Positions 22,603 to 35,372 of a stretch of 64,000 bases of DNA are shown one piece after another. How positions within the stretch are numbered: the stretch's first letter is position 1; every line of letters starts with the position of its first letter. Location: contig VCJN01001948.1 of the NCBI GenBank assembly GCA_006384855.1, positions 124,001-188,000 of the forward strand, written 5' to 3'. This DNA comes from Tetraselmis striata. Lineage: Eukaryota > Chlorophyta > Chlorodendrophyceae > Chlorodendrales > Chlorodendraceae. Under the pieces are notes generated by a model. The model made no database searches. It saw nothing but the letters and a program-made list of their open reading frames with translations, and was not told where the DNA came from. The translations under genes and the position numbers were made by a program.

Positions 22603-24032
22603 TCACGCGGGCATCCGCATCGCTGAGGTGGCCAGCAATAGCAGCCGCCTAAAGGCGGCCCCACGCCTCGCGCACTGCCGCGACATAGCTGCCCGACCCA
22701 CGAGCATCGTTGAGGAAGTGATCATATCGGTTGGCGAAAGAAGTTGCGTTGAAGCTGCCTCGACCAAGTACGGACTCACGCTGTACGTAAAGAAACGAGG
22801 GCTGGGGGTGTTGGTGTCGGAGTTCCTAATAGTGAGGAACCTCGGGAGGATGTCGTTTATGCAGCCGGTGAAGGCGGCATCATGAACGGTAGCCATGCGC
22901 GTGGGGTGGCGAAGCCTGATGCGCGCCCTGGCCACTGCATTCTCGCTTAAAGTAGCCGCCTCCGTTAGTTGCTGTGGGGTTTGTGTCGTGCAAAAGCTCC
23001 GCCAATAAATCGGCGACCACCGGATTGGCGTCGGTGCCGTACGTGGAGGGATCAAAATAGACCCCTAGTTTCCGCGCTTGACCGTCGTGAGGACGGTGGC
23101 TTCCACCTCGGACGGTAGGCAATTGCGGAGCCAATCCCCCGCCACGTGTTGCAAGCAATGCTTGAGCCGCATTGCCCATGCATGGCGGGATGCAGGGCGT
23201 GGGTGTACCGACGGGCGACGGCTGGGCTTCGCAGATAGGAGCTTGCTCATGCTGACGTCCACATCCTCTCGTAGCTCCTCCGCCTTGCCGCGCATGTAGT
23301 AGGCATGCACATACCTTGACGATCCAAGCGGCAGCACGTAGTTGAGAACCGGGATGCCGTAGTGGCCATCCGGCTCGGGCCACTTGATGTCAGCCGGGGC
23401 TTCACGCCGCGCGGCCTCCATTTCCGCGTTACTGTACGCGTGCATCTTGTCGAAGCGCACCTCAAGCCCCACGGACGCCTTAATGGACGTGCGGAATAAA
23501 GAGTGAAGGGCCGGCGAAGCGTACTCTGGCAGGCCCACCATCTATCCTTCGTCGGCGTTGAAGCACGCCGCCCTGCCTGTGGTCTCCAGCGTGTAGCCGC
23601 ACTCCTCCATCTCGGGGTAAATCGCGACGCATCAAGATGTCGTGGCCAACGGCGGGCCCTGTTGCACGCCGTCCTTCGACCGTAGAGTGGCGGACCGGTC
23701 GTCCACGAGCACAAACGAATTCGTGGAGAGAAAGGCCAGGGACGCAACGATGACGGGGTGGAGAGGAGAGCAATCGATGAGGCGTTGATAGTGCGGCGCC
23801 AAACCTCGTTGTATGGGTTGCGAAGGTCAGTGTGGGCGATGACGGTACGGCGCCCGGGCCAAGCTATCGGCGATTAGTCGGACACTGTGGATTAGCACGG
23901 AGTCCCATGCGGAGATGCCGACGAAGAGTTGAGACGGCGCAAGCACCTATATATACGCCTCCTTCATGTTGTCCACCACTGAGTGCCCGCTCCGTTGCGG
24001 CATGCCGAACGTCCGGGGCCCCGCCCTCGCCT
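22603..24032 (-). pseudogene. LINE reverse transcriptase relic, unit 2
   Basis: Copy of the 15750-17179 relic with the same motifs and the same disabling changes; one base difference was noticed, near 23807. It is bounded at 24033 by the copia LTR. Confidence 0.75.
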
Positions 24033-24376
24033 TGTTGGAGAACGTGCTCTGGCTATGGCACAGGTTGCCCCAATGCTTATCTGCTAATGCGAGGATGGAC
24101 ATGGCGCGCGCGATGCATGCAAGACCGATGCGAAGACTTAGTACATTAGTGTCTTTGTATTACAGTCAGCAATAGTATGAGCACGCGCGCAGCAGCTAGT
24201 TGCGCCATGCCGCCCCCGCGCGCACTTGCGTGCCTAGTGCGGCTTGCCTGCTGCTCGCCCCTTCGGGGTTGTGTAGCCGCTTCTTTTGTCTCACCAGCTT
24301 GCCGCCTTGCTGCATCTCACTGCACCTCGCTCCGGGCGAGCTCTGCACAGCCATGCCTTCGGGGCTGCGCTGATTA
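24033..24376 (+). repeat. Copia 5' LTR, unit 2
   Basis: 344 bp with termini tgttggag...ctgatta. Confidence 0.88.
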
Positions 24377-24820
24377 GGTTTCGGGCCCTCACACGTCTGA
24401 ACGTGTGCAGACTTAGGTAGTCGACCTCGCTCCGGGCGCGTATCCTCGACCTCCAGAGGCCGAGCGAGGCTTCAGGAGTCCCGCACAATCATCGGCGTCC
24501 GGGGCCAAACGGAGCTTTTGGAGCCCCGAACAGTCACCTATCGATAGAATAGCATTATGTTTTTTAGATTTTCAGTATTTTGGTGCAAAACATCTTTCGA
24601 AGATGACCGAGCGTTGAAGCGTTATCACTGGCGTTGGGAGACATACCGCCGCCCATCACACACGACAGTTGGAGACCAAGCCACCGAGTTCACCTTGGGT
24701 TACCGCCAGCCTTGGGACAGCCTCTCGCAACTGCGGGGGCTTCGCGCAGAGAGGAGCGGGAGCGCGTGCGCGACGCAGCGGTAGAGTGCATTTACATGGA
24801 CCGGAGCCGGAGACGGAGGC

Positions 24821-26368
24821 GTGCATACGCGGCGCGGCGGAAGCGTGCACTCACATGTACCGGAGCCGGAGGCAGGGGCGGACCGACAGCGGGAAATTCA
24901 GCCCAACGCCAGCGACGGCGTTACCTTGTGGACCCTGGACCCGGACTCTCAACCATGCATGGTGGACTCTGGATCCGGAACCGATGATAAGGGGCCTCCT
25001 CCTGGATTCGGCACTCCGAGAGGTTCCGAGCACGAGATGCGGACGCAGCTCACACAGCTGGAGCAACGCCAAGAGCATCAGTACTCCGAGCTGCACGAGT
25101 TGGCGATGTATCTCAGTCAGCAGCAACAGGACATGCAACAGATGTTGGCATCAGTACTCAAGCAACCACCGACACCCCCCACGACCGTGGCGCCGCCCGA
25201 ACGACGGTCCGACAGAGGCAGTTATCTCGGCGGGCCGCAGGCGGAAGCGTACCGCCCTCCAACAGCTCGTCGTCACACGATCAGTGCGGCTAGCCTAGCG
25301 GATGGGAAGTCTTGGCAGAAAGGCATGACCCGCGGACTGGACCAGATATCTCGTACTGTAAAACTTGATCCCCCGAAACTGACTCTACCCATGGGATTCG
25401 CCGAGTGGGAAGAGGCATTCGTGTCAGTCGCCACTCTCATGATTCCCGAGGTACTGGCTCAAATGGTCATGGGGGCTGATGATCCCGAGATCAACCCAGC
25501 ACTCCAGGGGTACTTGTACAACCTATTGGTGCAAATGACGCTAGGACACACCGAGGCACGGTCAGAGCTCCGACTGTTGAAAGACTCCACCGCGACCAAC
25601 CGTGGCGCTGTGGCATGGGCCAACCTCTGTCATCGTCTCGACAGGCAGGACATGCACTACACGATGAACCTCTTGAACGAGGTGATGCGACCTCTTGACG
25701 GATCCAAGGAGACACTCATCAAGTGGCTCGACACCAAGTGGGCGGCGGTGACCGCGTACGACACGGCCATGATGGCTGCTTACGACCGACTCCGCGATTC
25801 GATGATCATCCAAGCTGTGCTAAAGAACATACCATCTCCGGGCCGGTACAACACCATCAAGACCATTGTGGCCTCCGCTCTCGATCTACGCCGGTGCGGC
25901 GCCGCAGCGGTGCTCGCTGAGCTACGACACCACGCGTGTCTTGACGGCGGCACGGAGAGTCCTGCCCCATGTATCGCACCACCGGCGATGCACGGCGCTG
26001 GGGCATTCTTCACGGGTCCTACCGGCGGCAAGGAGAAGTATCGTGGCAAGTTCCGCAAGTCCCTGTTCTTTGGCAGCTGCGCCGCGTGCGGCGAGAAACA
26101 CATGACCAGCCAGTGCACCGCAAGCGACTCCGCGATGGTGGCGTTTCAACGCACCAAAATCAAGACACTGAAATTCAAGTACCCCGGCGACGCGAAAGCC
26201 GAGAGAAAACCGGCAGTCGGAGCAGCTATGGCAACACTGCCGGAAGAACCCATCGACGATGATGCTGAATCGTCTAGCGGCGACCTGACCCCCGAGGAGG
26301 AGGAGAAAGTTCTCTGCGGGGCAGAGCCACCCACACTCCGAACTGCCTTCATATGTCGGCGTGCATAG
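24821..26368 (+). pseudogene. Copia gag region
   Basis: Encodes a gag-like polyprotein segment: a Gln-rich coiled-coil N-part, a UBN2-like central helical region (FAEWEEAFVSV, WANLCHRLDRQDMHYTMN, LIKWLDTKWAAVTAYDTAM) and a CX2CX3HX4C zinc knuckle near the C-end. It belongs to the broken copia element. Confidence 0.75.
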
Positions 26369-29300
26369 CGGCGCAGGGTGTGGGGTACGCATGGGTGATG
26401 GATTCAGCGTGTGCGCCCGAGAACGTTAAGGCCTAGCAGTCCGATTTTGAAACGTTTCGTCACGAGACAAATCGTGGCAAACTCGGAGGAGTGAGCACTC
26501 TCATCGAAGGCAGCGGCATGGCTCGCTTCCGGGTACCTTTACTGGCCGGAGGCACATGCATGTTATGCGTGCCAGCGGTTTACTGCCCCTCGCTTATTGA
26601 CACCAATGCAATGGGAGTGGGAAGACTGTTGAGCCAATCTTGGTTACAACAACATGAACCATGTGCCATCACTTACCCCAACCAAGCTGACTATGGCACT
26701 ATCACCCTTGCGGCAGGAGTGGTGCGCCTAGGAGGCTGCTCCGGACTCTACATGTTGGACCCGGTCTCGGCGGACGGAGCTACCCCGCATCATGTGGAGC
26801 GGACATCCCATGTCGTCATGATGACGCAAGCTGTTAAGGATGATGCCATTCTGTGGCACAAACGACTAGGCCATCCGGGCATGGGCACGGTACAGGCGCA
26901 ACATGATAATGGCGTGCCAGCCGTACCTGCGTTTCTGGCGGCTGTAAGGAACATCCATTATTGTCACTCATGCCTCCAGAACAAAGCAACATCCGCAGCA
27001 GCGAGTCGTCAAGCAGTGGACTTACCGGACAAATGCTGCAGCCACCTGTCCGTTGATGTCCTTGGCCCCATTCACATCACATCCCCTGGTGGGTTCAGAT
27101 GGACCATTAGCGTTATTTGCCATCTCTCTCGCTTTCAATGGCATAGACATCTGCGCACAAAAGAGGCTGATGAGGTTCTACCCGCTATGCGATCACTGCT
27201 CAATGAGGTCAGACATTATTACCTGAAATATTGGGCGGAGGCAGATAGCCCGTTTGCTCCGGTCATCAGGTTTGACAAAGACTCCATCTTCGAGACCGCC
27301 GCCATGGATGACCTGGTCGGCGGCATGGGGGCAGAAATGAGTGGACCGCACCATATCATCATCACCAGCATGGCAAGATTGAACGGCCATGGCGCACCAT
27401 CAGAGACGGCGCCACCAGCATGATGGCTGACATGTCGGTGCCCAGAAAGTACTGGACAACCGCCATCCTCACGAGTCTCAGGCTGAAAAACAGACGATAT
27501 GTTCTGGCTGCGGGCAACACGGATCGGCGAGAAGCACCGTTAACAGTCCTGACCAAAGGCAACATTGATCCTCACATTGAGAAAACCAGGGTCTATGGAT
27601 GCAAGGTATTTGTCAAAGTGCCCGATGGCACTCGCAAGAAGCTGGACTGCAAGGCATGGAGCGGAGTCTTTATGGGGTACCCCGGCAACTCACCTGGCTG
27701 GTTGGTACTCAATCCCGTCACAGGAAGGATCACAGTCAGTGTCCACGTACGATTCATCGAGACTGAGAGCGGCTTTGATCGCAACCCAACACGCGAGGAC
27801 TGCTCCATTATCCTTGAAGCACCTGAGGGACAGTACGCAGCCGAGGTTGAGTATGAGTCAGACATCGCACCTCAGGACATGGATGAGGGTGGGCACATCA
27901 TGACACCGGATGCACCGAACATGCCGCACTCCGAGTTCGCCCCATATCGACCGCCCACCAGAATTAGACGGCAGCCTGTCTGAGCGCTTCAGTGCGCGGA
28001 TGGCCAACGACATCGGCTTGGACACCACACCCACGGATTATAGGCCGGTGGACTATGCCAGCTACCCCCGCCTGACCCATGGATGGACCAGCCGATGGCC
28101 CTACTGACGGCATCAGGGATTCCCACCCCTCGCAACTACAAGGAAGCGATGAACCCACCTTTCTGCGACCTCAGGGCACCATCTATTTAGGTGGAGTGGG
28201 AGGGATTGGTGGGCAATCACACCTGGGATCTGATTCCGCGCCCGCCACCCGGTGAAGGCACAGTCCTACCCAACAAGTGGGTATTCACAGCGAAGGCACA
28301 TGTCGATGGATCACTGGACAAAGCCAAATCCCGGGCAGTGGTCTGTGACGATTTCCAGAAGGATGGCCTGCGGACAGACATTCGGACCTGTGATTCCATG
28401 GATGTGGGACAGACATTCGGACCTGTGATTCGCATCTCTAGCCTCCGAGTGTTTTACACTATCGTGGCGGCCATGCAACTCTACCTCCGCCATCTTGATG
28501 TGGTCGCAGCCTATCTCACCGCGGAGATCCCTGCAGGGGAAAACGTATTCATGGAACAATTGGAAGGATTAAATGATGGATCTGGCAGAGTCTGCCAGTT
28601 ACGCAAGTGCCTCTATGGACTACGGCAATCATGCAGATACTGGTACCGGATGCTCATCAAGTGGCTCAAAAGCATGGACTGGGTGCAGTGCGAGGCGGTA
28701 CTCTGGCACCACAACGTGAGTCAAAGGCTCAAGCACTATGGCAGCACCACAGCCAGTAATGATTGGCTAGATACGTTCCAGCGGGTCCTCTATGCTGAGT
28801 TCAAAGTCAAGGCGGGACAGCCATGGGTTGTCGGCATGTCGATCGATTATGACAGACCACGTCGCCAGGTTACCCTCACGCAGACAACCTACATTCAGGA
28901 TATCCTGGGCCGGTTTGGCATGCTGGACTGCAAGGCATGCAACGTTCCCATGGTACCGGACTTCTGTAAGCAGAAGCCCGCGATTGTGACAGCCTCACCT
29001 CTACTGGATGCTTTGGAGCGCTCCCAATATGTACAACTGATGAGATGCCTGCTGTATGTTAGTACCTGCACCATGCCGGACATCACCACCCCACTCGGCA
29101 TCTTGGGCAGTGTGCAGAAGGAGCCCCGTGTGATACACATGACAGCCCTAAAGAAGGTACTGCGGTATCTGAAGGGTACCATACATCGTGGCATTTGGGC
29201 GCTGACTCACCTGACAAACGGCAACTCGTTGGCTATGCGGACTCCAACTTCGCTGCCGACATGTTCCAACGCCGGTCTCGCGGCGGCTACATCTTCCACC

Positions 29301-29787
29301 TCGGCGACCATGGCGCCTGCAGTTACAAGTCTACATTAATTAATGCCCACCGCCAACAAGGAACCAGGTGGCGGCATTGCACAATCGACAGTCGAAGCTG
29401 AAACGGTAGCTCTGGCGAACGCCATCAAGGACGGCATCCACCTTAAGACCCTCGTCTCCGAAATTCTCGGCCGTGCCGTGCCACTATTAATATGGGAAGA
29501 CAACCATGGCGCGATCATCTATGCTCACAATGCCGTAATCAGCGAACGCACGAAGCATATCGACGTGAAGTGGCATTTGGTCAAAGACCATACTGAAGCC
29601 GGCACCGTCAGGGTGGAATTTATTCCGACTGACCTCACCACGGCAGACATGCTCACCAAGCCCTTAGCTCGACCACTGCTCGAGAAGCACGCGCGTACCG
29701 CGATGGGCTGGTAGTAAGCAGATCACACTCCCGACATTTGCGATGCCAACCGGGTTCCTATCCCATGGAGCCCCGGTGTACCATCCG

Positions 29788-29806
29788 AGGGGGGGGGGGG
29801 GGGGGG
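29788..29806 (+). other. Polypurine tract of copia
   Basis: A run of G immediately upstream of the 3' LTR, in the place where the plus-strand primer tract of LTR elements sits. Confidence 0.7.
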
Positions 29807-29807
29807 C

Positions 29808-30151
29808 TGTTGGAGAATGTGCTCTGGCTATGGCACAGGTTGCCCCAATGCTTATCTGCTAATGCGAGGATGGACATGGCGCGCGCGATGCATGCAAGAC
29901 CGATGCGAAGACTTAGTACATTAGTGTCTTTGTATTGCAGTCAGCAATAGTATGAGCACGCGCGCAGCAGCTAGTTGCGCCATGCCGCCCCCGCGCGCAC
30001 TTGCGTGCCTAGTTCGGTTTGCCTGCTGCTCGCCCCTTCGGGGTTGTGTAACCACTTCCTTTGTCTCACCAGCTTGCCGCCTTGCGGCACCTCACTGCAC
30101 CTCGCTCCGGGCGAGCTCTGCACAACCATGCCTTCGGGGCTGCGCTGATTA
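29808..30151 (+). repeat. Copia 3' LTR
   Basis: 344 bp, same termini as the 5' LTR. Confidence 0.88.
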
Positions 30152-31911
30152 CGGCTAGCTTCTTGACATGGGTCACGGGCCGGGCAGAGGCAAAGGGCTG
30201 GTTGAATTACCCGGGCACGGGCACGGCATACGACCTTAGAGGTACATTGAGGCGACCTCCGACTTGGCGCGGACCGCCGCATGCCCAGACGCCGGGGCGT
30301 TATCGCCCACCAAGCAGCGGAGATACTCGTTGCGCATGCCAAACCGCCACGTGCTGCTTTAGCCTTGGAAACCCTTGAAAACGACCCGCTACGTACTATA
30401 CATATACCCAAACTACAAGCACCGCATGCATACCGCTTTGAAAAATCTGTGGGCTTCCGTGGCGGTTGAAGCGGGGCGGTGCTTCACCGGGACCGCTCGG
30501 GAGTCGGCGACTTGACCCTTGAGACGAGTGGGCCGCGCCCCGCGGACCGCTCGCGGCCGTTAGATATGACGTTGTCGGGGTGGGGGGGAGGGGGGGGGGG
30601 CGGCGCGTGATTACATGATCGATTTCGCGTGCGTGGCCTCCACGACCCCCACTTGGAGCAACGACCCCCGCTGGTGCACTCTAGGCATTGCGGCAACCGA
30701 GACGAAACACAACAAGCTGGCGGTGGACCGGGCGTCTTCCGCCCCTGTGCATGGTGTTCACCGGTACAACTAGTTTGTGGTTGAGGACCGCGGCCACCTC
30801 GGAAAATCCGCTTTGACGATTGTCTATAGTTTTGCGGCATTGCTTCTTGTGCGCAACTTCCATCGCGGTCCTTCCGTTCCGATCTCATGCTTCCTTCATG
30901 GTCAGCCCGTCCAGGCTCTTCGCGGAACTTTGTCGCCATCCAGCTGGTAGGGTGAGTTCCGCCATCACATGCGGCGCACGCGGCGGGGGTGTTGCAGCGA
31001 GTCTATGCTTGCGTGCATGGTGTACCTTGGGCGGCATTCTCTTTGCCGGAGTGCAGACGGCCAAGTCTGATGCGTCTGTTCGCGCTCATTCCGCACCCTC
31101 TTATGCGGCTTCCACCTCGCAGTTGTTGTAGTGGACTTTCCTATTGCCTTTTCGGGTGATTTCCTTATCGCCTTTTGCAGCTAACTCATGTAATTATATC
31201 ATACTACGCCATCACCTAAAGCGATTACGCGAACCCTCGCCCGCGCGCTTTAATTCTCGATCGGTCGATCCCACGGGCCGGTCACATCGTCGCACCGCCC
31301 GCCTATTCTGGCATTCTGCAATTATCCAAGTAGAGCGGCAATGTTGGGAACGCCCTGTTTTGCAATTTGTCGCTTCCCCGTTTTGCTAAATCCGGGGTTG
31401 ACCCGATTAAATTAAGTCAGAACTGTAGTACCCTGTTCTGCAATTTTTCCTTGATTAGTGCTAAAATATTTTGTGCGGTGTTGCCATACCCGCGACCTGC
31501 GATGCGTCGTCTGCAGAATCATTTACATGAGCTAGCAGCAGAAGGCGATCTACAGAATGGACGAGCTAAACTAAACTGTCTCTTGCTCCGGGACACCCAC
31601 GGGCCATGCAAGGAGCGGCAAACATCACATGTCTATACTCCCTCACTGCTACCACAACCTTTGATCCCGCAAATACGGCCGTGACGTTGGTCGTATACAC
31701 TCGAAAAGTCTGCCACGTCGCTCTGTGACCGGCGCGAGGCTTCGGTAGCGACTCGGTACAACAGGACGCGGAGCATCGAGAGAAGCGCAGCGCACCGTGC
31801 CCACGAGTCCGTCGACGGGCCACCTACCGGCTCTCTGTGCCGTCAGCAAGTAAACCGCGCCGAGCGCCATCCAACGGCACAGCTCTCCGCGTCGAGCGTT
31901 CGGCGGCAAGG
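30152..31911. other. Intergenic; no gene recognised
   Basis: Contains a G-rich run near 30580-30600 and scattered open frames with no domain signal. A 27-bp sequence at 31523-31549 (ttacatgagctagcagcag plus aaggcgat) recurs at 34853-34879. The last ~200 bp are probably promoter and 5' UTR of the next gene. The flank just right of the 3' LTR does not continue the LINE frame that flanks the 5' LTR. Confidence 0.4.
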
Positions 31912-33847
31912 ATGGGAACGGATTTCTCGGACGTGAAGGAGGTGTTGCGTAAGGTCGCCAAGGTGGTGGGCGGAGATGAGTTCCGCCAAAAGTCGGCCGC
32001 TTTCTTGGCCGAGCATTGCGACGTCTTCAGCTTTGACGACGAGAACAAGCTGGAATACTCGCAGATACACGACAGGTGGGTCGGAAAATCCGCAGCTTTC
32101 TGCCACATGCAATGCACGACGGCATGCGGCAGGTTTTGGCGGTGCCAAACTGGCGGCAGCTTGCCGTGCTCAGGTACCAGGAGGAGATAGAGGTGGCGCT
32201 GCTGGATGCGCTGCCGCCTGAGGAGATCGAAAATTTGCTGGAGCAGCTGCCAGCGTACATGGACCAGGTTTCAGCCGCCGACATGGATGCCGACGTTGGC
32301 GAGGCGCTGGAGCTGCTTACCAACCTAGGGGACTTCCAGGCATTCAAAGATATCATGCTGGTTGCAAAGCGGGACAAGGCAGCCAAGGCAGCTCCAGAGG
32401 CAGGCACAATGGCAGAGGTGGCCAACACCGACCTCGGCGTCGCGGGCATCGAAACGCTGTTTGCTGAGATGGCTTCCGCGACCGGTCAGGGCGGCTGGGA
32501 GACCAAGAGCGACAAGGGCTGGTTCAAGGCGGAGATGAAAAAGGTGGGTGCGGTTGTCGCCGCTGCTCCTGCTGGTCAGCTGCGGCGAAGTTGTTGGGCT
32601 GTCACTAACACCTGCATGGGCATGCTGATATTGCCCGCAGCGGGACGATGGCCGAGAGTACTGCCGCACGACGCTGCTCACCGATCTCACACCGCAGCAG
32701 TGCTTTGCGCTGTTCATGGACTACGAGCACCCGCGGCGCAGCGAGTGGCTGAGCCACGTCAAGAGCCTCAAGCTCATCAAGGTACACCTCATATCTCATG
32801 CGAGAGAAACGGTGTTGCCCTGGCGTTGCCGGCATGTGATAGATACACCCCGCCCGCTGCCAGCCCTCACACCCGGCGATGACTGTTCTGATGTGCGTCC
32901 TGGTCGGAATCTCACAGGATAATGGCCCGGACGACAAGGTGTTCCGCAATGAGATACAGCTCTCCGGCCTGATGAAGTACGTTCGTGTAGCAGAATGACC
33001 GCAACTGCAATTGCCCTGCTGCCTGTGCAACTTGTGCTGAACCGTGCTGAGGCGTTTCTATTGTCGTAGCGCTTTGCTAACATTCCCATGCCTTGGTGGC
33101 CCCCACCCTTCAGAGTGGCACTGGCCGGCATGCCAAAGTACTTTGACATGCGCAGCATTACAAGGCATGACTTTCCAGAGAAGGTGGGCCGCTGCTGCTG
33201 TCACCAAGGGCGTAAATACCGCCTACTCCTTTCTGACCTGCTTAACATGATCATCATCTTTCATCTGGCGGCTGCACAGGGCGAAAAGACGGTGGTGATC
33301 GTGCCTTGGAAGGTGGACACTGACGAGTACGACAAGGCAGCTCCGTTCACCAAGGTGCGGCTGCCATGGTGCCCCCGCCTGCTTGCGCATTGCCATGAGC
33401 CGCATGCGCTGCCAACGGGGTACTGAGCTGTGTGACTGCTTGCCGCGCTGCAATCATCAGTTGCAAACCATATGCTTCAAGCCCGTGAAGGACTCCCCCA
33501 ACGAGTGCCTGCTCGTCGTCATGGAGGAGACCAACCTCAAGTGGATGCCTCAGTGGATGCAGCTCATGCTGATCAACACGTACAACCCCCCCCCCCCCCC
33601 CCCCCCCCCCATCACCCAGCGCGCACCAACCACGCCTACCTGTTCTGATATTTGCTATATCAGTGCATGCGTGCATGAGTGGCTGAGACTTTAGGAATAG
33701 TCATGAGGCGGCTGGGGGGCACAACAGCAGTCAAGGCTGACTTCTTCTGTTGTGGCCCCATGTGTGTGACTGCATGCATGGTGTAGTGTTTCTCCGAAGA
33801 TGATGAATAGCATGATAACCAAGTACAAGAAGGTCATGCAGCTGTGA
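31912..33847 (+). CDS. BART-domain + START-domain fusion protein (spliced)
   Basis: Eight exons: 31912-32079, 32160-32543, 32641-32781, 32918-32976, 33114-33183, 33280-33354, 33461-33579 and 33787-33847 (TGA). All phases join to 358 residues; the first donor is the least certain. Residues about 5-115 look like a BART domain of the ARL2BP/CFAP36 type: FLAEHCDVFSFDDENKLEYS, a conserved IHDRW, then LGDFQAFKDIMLVAKR. BART domains bind GTP-loaded ARL2/ARL3, which in cilia release lipidated cargo. Residues about 185-355 look like a START-type lipid-binding fold: FALFMDYEHPRRSEWLSHVK, AGMPKYFDMRSITRHDF, then a C-terminal helix in KWMPQWMQLMLIN...KYKKVMQL. I infer a cytosolic or ciliary adaptor coupling an ARL GTPase to a lipid ligand. 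The gene structure is well supported; the exact family assignment is by motif only. Confidence 0.82.
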
Positions 33848-35080
33848 GGACATCTCTGAGCAAGAGAGTCTTCACGTGCGTTGCCACCTCAATAGAGTTG
33901 TATTCAGTGCATGCAAAATCACTTGCATGGAATCTCCAAATCCCCCCCCCCCCCCCCCCCCCCCCCCGGACATGCTTCATATGCTCAGTCTGGCGTGCAG
34001 CCTGGCAGGAAAAATGGCTGCACATTCACGTGAACAAGAAGCTCTATCTTCAGTTACGAAGCTCTATTTTCAGTGATGTAGACCTGTTAGATATAGTGGC
34101 CCCGTCTATAATACCAACATGCAGGGAGCGGCACACTTTGAAGCATCCGCAGCCTTGCAAACTCTGTGCCTCGTCCCTTGGCACGCGCACCAGGCATCAT
34201 CGCTCGCGGGGTGGCCCTTGCCTGATGCTGACGTATAGTCTGACTGGCCAGTGCATCAGTGGCCAGTGCATCGGGGTGCACAACACTGTCCATGCCACCT
34301 GTAAGTTCGAAACACACTAGTCAAAGATTCTCCCACCGCTAGGTTCACAGGCAGCAGACGGCTGAGGTCGGCGCATTTAGAGAACGCTGAGAGCCGTAGA
34401 TGCTGAGATATACCGGAACAAGTAACACGCGAATGGATTATGTACAGCCAACTACTCAAACATATGTTGCTATGGCCCGCAAGGTCAACGTGGCTATTGG
34501 TATGCAATTATATATTCAAGCGGTTCTGATGTGCCACCACGATGACAGCGGTTGTGCCTTCCTCGACCTAAGGCCATTCCATTATTGCTCTTTCCGGACA
34601 TGTAATCGAATCAGTCGGCAGGCTTTGACATGTTCTCTTTGCTAATGGCACATGCAGCCCTGGGCCCATGTTGAGAGGCGGTGGGTCAATGCCATCCAAG
34701 TAGTTTATGCGCACAATGTAGTGTCCTTTTCTTATTAGCAGATAAAGTACTTTTGAAGAATAGCCACTACGCGTCTGAAATCCCGGCATACAAGCAGCGG
34801 CATATATTGCAGCAGACTAGCCCTGACATTGAAACTGGTTACAACATTTTTATTACATGAGCTAGCAGCAGAAGGCGATATCGGAAATCACCAAAATAAA
34901 AGGCAATCAGAAAGGTCCTCTACATCGACATGGTTACAACATGCTAGTCTGCTGCTCTCCTCCGATCGGACTGAGTTGTTCTTACTGAGGGCCTGGTATC
35001 TCCAATCTTACTTATGTTATTACAGATTCTCCATGTAGTCCGTCAGTTATCTCTAATCTCCGTGGAAAACAATCAGTGTA
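33848..35080. other. 3' flank, no gene recognised
   Basis: Holds a C tract (about 33944-33967), the second copy of the 27-bp dispersed sequence (34853-34879) and a 12-bp inverted pair, gcagcagactag (about 34809) / ctagtctgctgc (about 34945), enclosing about 125 bp. No convincing protein frame. Confidence 0.4.
34300..34304 (+). terminator. Possible TGTAA poly(A) signal of the BART-START gene
   Basis: First TGTAA noticed downstream of the stop, about 450 nt away. TGTAA is the usual volvocalean poly(A) element; the distance is long but possible. Confidence 0.35.
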
Positions 35081-35083
35081 ATT

Positions 35084-35372
35084 ATTGCAGCTCAAGGTAT
35101 ATAAATATACGGGCCGGCCGATTTCGTTTCCAAGCCCAGCATCCTTCCATTACATTATCAGAAGCTTTGCATTTTTTGGATAACTCCCTGGAGCGCAAGT
35201 ACGAGCGGTCACCTGGCTCGGCCGGGCGACGACATGCTCTCCATGGACCTACAGGACGGCTTCTACGCCGTCGGCAGCTCATTATTGCAGCTCAAGGTAT
35301 ATGGCCGGCCTATTTCGTTTCCAAGCCCAGCCTCCTTCCATTACATTACAAGAAGTTTTGCATTTTTACGAG
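35084..35372 (+). mobile_element. DIRS-type RT fragment between ~90-bp direct repeats
   Basis: attattgcagctcaaggtat with gatttcgtttccaagcccag and ccttccattacatta occurs at about 35086-35180 and again at about 35281-35372. Between them, about 35190-35284 encodes a short RT piece: DDMLSMDLQDGFYAVG, matching the first catalytic Asp region (D-L-Q-D-G-[FY]) of DIRS or Ty3-like reverse transcriptases. It is a fossil fragment, far from a full element. Confidence 0.5.

Larger units (their letters stand above)
21231..28167. repeat. Tandem segmental duplication, unit 2
   Basis: Second copy of the 6.9-kb block: flank, LINE relic, LTR and 5' two thirds of copia. Sequence beyond 28167 continues into the rest of the copia element, so this unit keeps the original right-hand context and unit 1 the original left-hand context. 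Confidence 0.9.
24033..30151 (+). mobile_element. Ty1/copia LTR retrotransposon, two LTRs, broken
   Basis: 5' LTR 24033-24376 and 3' LTR 29808-30151, both 344 bp, with about 10 mismatches by eye (about 97% identity), so moderately young. Parts in copia order: gag (about 24.8-26.4 kb) with a zinc knuckle CAACGEKHMTSQC; GAG-pre-integrase (LWHKRLGHPGM, then a CX2C) and integrase core (SVDVLGPI, FDKDS) at about 26.5-28.0 kb; RT (NKWVFTAK, LDVVAAYL, LRKCLYGLRQS) at about 28.2-29.2 kb; RNase H (QLVGYADSNFA, STVEAETVAL, HIDVKWHLVKD) to 29.7 kb. A G-rich polypurine tract precedes the 3' LTR. Integrase before RT identifies Ty1/copia. It is broken, with roughly five breaks. No matching target-site duplication is visible. 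Confidence 0.88.
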
